Source: Chloroflexota bacterium
Lineage (GTDB): Bacteria > Chloroflexota > Anaerolineae > B4-G1 > SLSP01
DNA length: 48,393 bases
Direction: 5' to 3'
NCBI GenBank assembly: GCA_029555965.1
Contig: JAKQHY010000029.1
Span: 1 to 48,393 of the forward strand
Part shown: positions 47,056 to 48,393 of the stretch, piece by piece
Numbering within the stretch: the first letter of the stretch is position 1
Layout of the letters: each line of letters begins with the position of its first letter
Program-made: the position numbers and the translations under genes
The notes under the pieces: model-generated
Told to the model about the DNA's origin: nothing
Seen by the model: only the letters and a program-made list of their open reading frames with translations
The model's database searches: none

Positions 47056-48204
47056 CTACTTTGACTGTATCACCTTTTCAATGATGGCGACGGCGTTGCC
47101 TACGCCATCTTCACGGCGGATTTTTTCGCCCAACGCAGCGGCATTGGCGTGAAGTTGCGGGTCTGTTGCGGCCTGGCGGATGGCTGCCGCCAAGTGTTCT
47201 GCCGTTAGGTAGCGGGGTGCAATCGGAGCGGTTCCGGCCCCTAGCTTGTGGAGTTGCCATCCCCAGAAAACTCGATCCATCGCCAAAGAGACAACCACCG
47301 AGGAAACACCGGCGCGCAGAGCCTCCGCCGTGGTGCCGGCCCCACCGTGATGTACGGCAACGCTCACGCGCGGGAAGAGCCAGTCGAAAGGCAGGGCGGG
47401 GGCCGCAAATACGTCCGCCGATAGCGCACCGGTCTGCAAGCCGCCCCAACCGGCGACCAGCACGCCCCGCTGTCCGGCGCGAGCCAATGCTTCCACAACC
47501 AGAGCTGTCATCTTTTGCGGATCGTTGGTGCGGGCGCTGCCAAATCCCACGTAGACCGGCGGCGCGCCGGCCTGGAGAAACTGCTCCAATTCCGCCGGCG
47601 GCTGCCAGTCAGCAGGGCGATCCAGGAACCAGTAGCCGGTCACATGGGCGTACTCCTCCCAATCCGCGGGCCGGGGAACGACGTGGGAACTGAAGCAAAA
47701 GAGGTAAGTGGGGCGCGGCTCGAGGAACAGGCAGCGCGCGTCGGGGCAGGAATGGGTGACTTGATGGTCAGCAAGACGGTAGGTCAGCGCGTTGTAGGCT
47801 TTTCCCAGCGGCAGGCGCGGGAACAAAAGATGGGGGAACTCGCGGGTTTCCAGGCCGGGTATCGGGACGGCATAGAAGAAGGGAACGTGACGCTCGCGGG
47901 CCAGCGGACACGCACTCACCCCCAAGAACGTTGAGACGATGGCATCCTGCGCTTCCGCACTTGCCTTCAACACCAGGGTTCTGATGCTTTCTATGAGGTG
48001 GAAAATGTTGGTGTGGGATTCTATCACAGTCCGAATGTTGACGCCGAGCGGGGTAAATTCCAACCCAGCGTCGGCGACGAGACCGTCAAATTCATCCCCC
48101 GCCACCACGCGAACGTGATGCCCGTGACGTTGTAGTCCAACGCCGAGCGCGACCAGCGGTTGGACATCGCCGCGAGAGCCGATGGCCAAGAGAGTAAGGC
48201 GCAT
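47056..48204 (-). CDS. UGT/MGT-like (GT1) glycosyltransferase
   Basis: GT-B glycosyltransferase of 382 aa. N-terminal TLLAIGSRGDVQPLVALGVG is the acceptor domain start, PPVYVGFGSARTNDP (about 215) begins the donor domain, and FDWLFPRVSVAVHHGGAGTT (about 273-292) is the UDP-binding HHGGAGTT signature of sterol or natural-product glucosyltransferases. It is slightly shorter than the family's usual length of about 420. GAGGTTG lies before the ATG. It is placed 18 bp after the cysteine hydrolase and 5 bp before the deacetylase, suggesting that the three act on one small-molecule product. Confidence 0.9.
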   Translation of the reverse strand: MRLTLLAIGSRGDVQPLVALGVGLQRHGHHVRVVAGDEFDGLVADAGLEFTPLGVNIRTVIESHTNIFHLIESIRTLVLKASAEAQDAIVSTFLGVSACPLARERHVPFFYAVPIPGLETREFPHLLFPRLPLGKAYNALTYRLADHQVTHSCPDARCLFLEPRPTYLFCFSSHVVPRPADWEEYAHVTGYWFLDRPADWQPPAELEQFLQAGAPPVYVGFGSARTNDPQKMTALVVEALARAGQRGVLVAGWGGLQTGALSADVFAAPALPFDWLFPRVSVAVHHGGAGTTAEALRAGVSSVVVSLAMDRVFWGWQLHKLGAGTAPIAPRYLTAEHLAAAIRQAATDPQLHANAAALGEKIRREDGVGNAVAIIEKVIQSK

Positions 48205-48222
48205 AATTTCAACCTCTACACG

Positions 48223-48393
48223 CTATTGTAGTTCCTTCTGCAATTCCGCGAGCACCGCATCGGCAGTCATCACCCGCCCATAGGTGCCGTTGAGCGCGGC
48301 CAGGAAGGCCGTATGAACATCGGAGGCGGAAACCCGATAGTTCCCCAGTTCCAGACTGCGGGTGGCGCAGGCATCTTGAATGATGCGACAGTC
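48223..48393 (-). CDS. Isochorismatase-family cysteine hydrolase (3' part)
   Basis: The last 56 residues of a gene that continues beyond the right edge. QDACATRSLELGNYRV and DVHTAFLAALNGTYGRVMTA match the C-terminal end of isochorismatase/nicotinamidase-like cysteine hydrolases (usual pattern DACATR..E.g..V....V..AFLAAL...YarV.t.). The catalytic Asp, Lys and nucleophilic Cys lie upstream and are not visible. It is 18 bp before the glycosyltransferase start, on the same strand. Confidence 0.7.
   Translation of the reverse strand, partial: DCRIIQDACATRSLELGNYRVSASDVHTAFLAALNGTYGRVMTADAVLAELQKELQ

Overview
The window looks like a chromosomal piece of a GC-rich bacterium, most plausibly a member of the Chloroflexota (Anaerolineae/Caldilineae-like). 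This is an inference from gene content: an HNH nuclease, DegV and PspC family genes, an FHA plus winged-helix regulator, an ECF sigma factor with a long helical tail, a CHAT/NTPase/HEAT protein and a CO-dehydrogenase-type molybdenum hydroxylase. No rRNA, tRNA, CRISPR array, transposase or prophage was seen. The unusual feature is in the gaps: almost every intergenic space carries short tandem repeats of 7-9 bp units (for example GAATTAC, TCCAAAA, AACGTTTG, GAGGACT, AACGGATTG, GGATTGG), often arranged as inverted pairs.

Layout. 1-2 kb: nested inverted repeats, then a three-gene run (Cys-rich DUF3795 protein, GyrI-like protein, pentapeptide-DinB fusion). 2-4.1 kb: PfkB sugar kinase, convergent PspC and FHA-wHTH regulator. 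4.3-10.8 kb (+): UbiA-type prenyltransferase, histidine phosphatase, NMT1/SsuA-like lipoprotein, an unrecognised 312-aa protein, ABC ATPase and a glycosidase-like protein; no permease lies among them. 10.9-15 kb: DegV, HNH, formylglycine-generating-enzyme-like lipoprotein, a methyltransferase pseudogene fragment and a DUF4037 protein. 15.2-17.2 kb: the ECF sigma fusion. 17.3-22.1 kb (-): two isoprenylcysteine-methyltransferase-like membrane enzymes, an alpha/beta hydrolase, YkvA, a ketopantoate-reductase-like protein and an amidase. 22.3-23.3 kb: membrane protein plus winged-helix regulator behind a near-consensus promoter. 23.3-26 kb (-): ilvE and ilvD. 26.2-34.2 kb (-): a 1139-aa sugar kinase-like/UDP-sugar pyrophosphorylase fusion, a sugar nucleotidyltransferase and the CHAT protein. 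34.5-42.3 kb (+): a GH114-like protein, then the three subunits of a molybdenum hydroxylase separated by three unrelated, more AT-rich genes, then a MoaD-like protein. 42.5-44.9 kb: DJ-1/PfpI, a REC-histidine kinase and a CvpA-like membrane protein. 45-48.4 kb (-): aldo/keto reductase and an operon of cysteine hydrolase (partial), glycosyltransferase and histone-deacetylase-like protein.

The strongest candidate for something undescribed is the repeat system. It (i) sits in frame inside two neighbouring nucleotide-sugar genes at 27.4 and 29.9 kb, in the same module order, with a third copy between genes at 30.6 kb; (ii) supplies the last codons and often the stop codon of at least seven proteins; and (iii) in five to six places is followed by a TATTTTCAG-like segment that runs straight into the ribosome-binding site of the next gene. 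It recalls the short tandemly repeated repetitive (STRR) sequences of filamentous cyanobacteria, but with many unit types in one small region and with invasion of reading frames.
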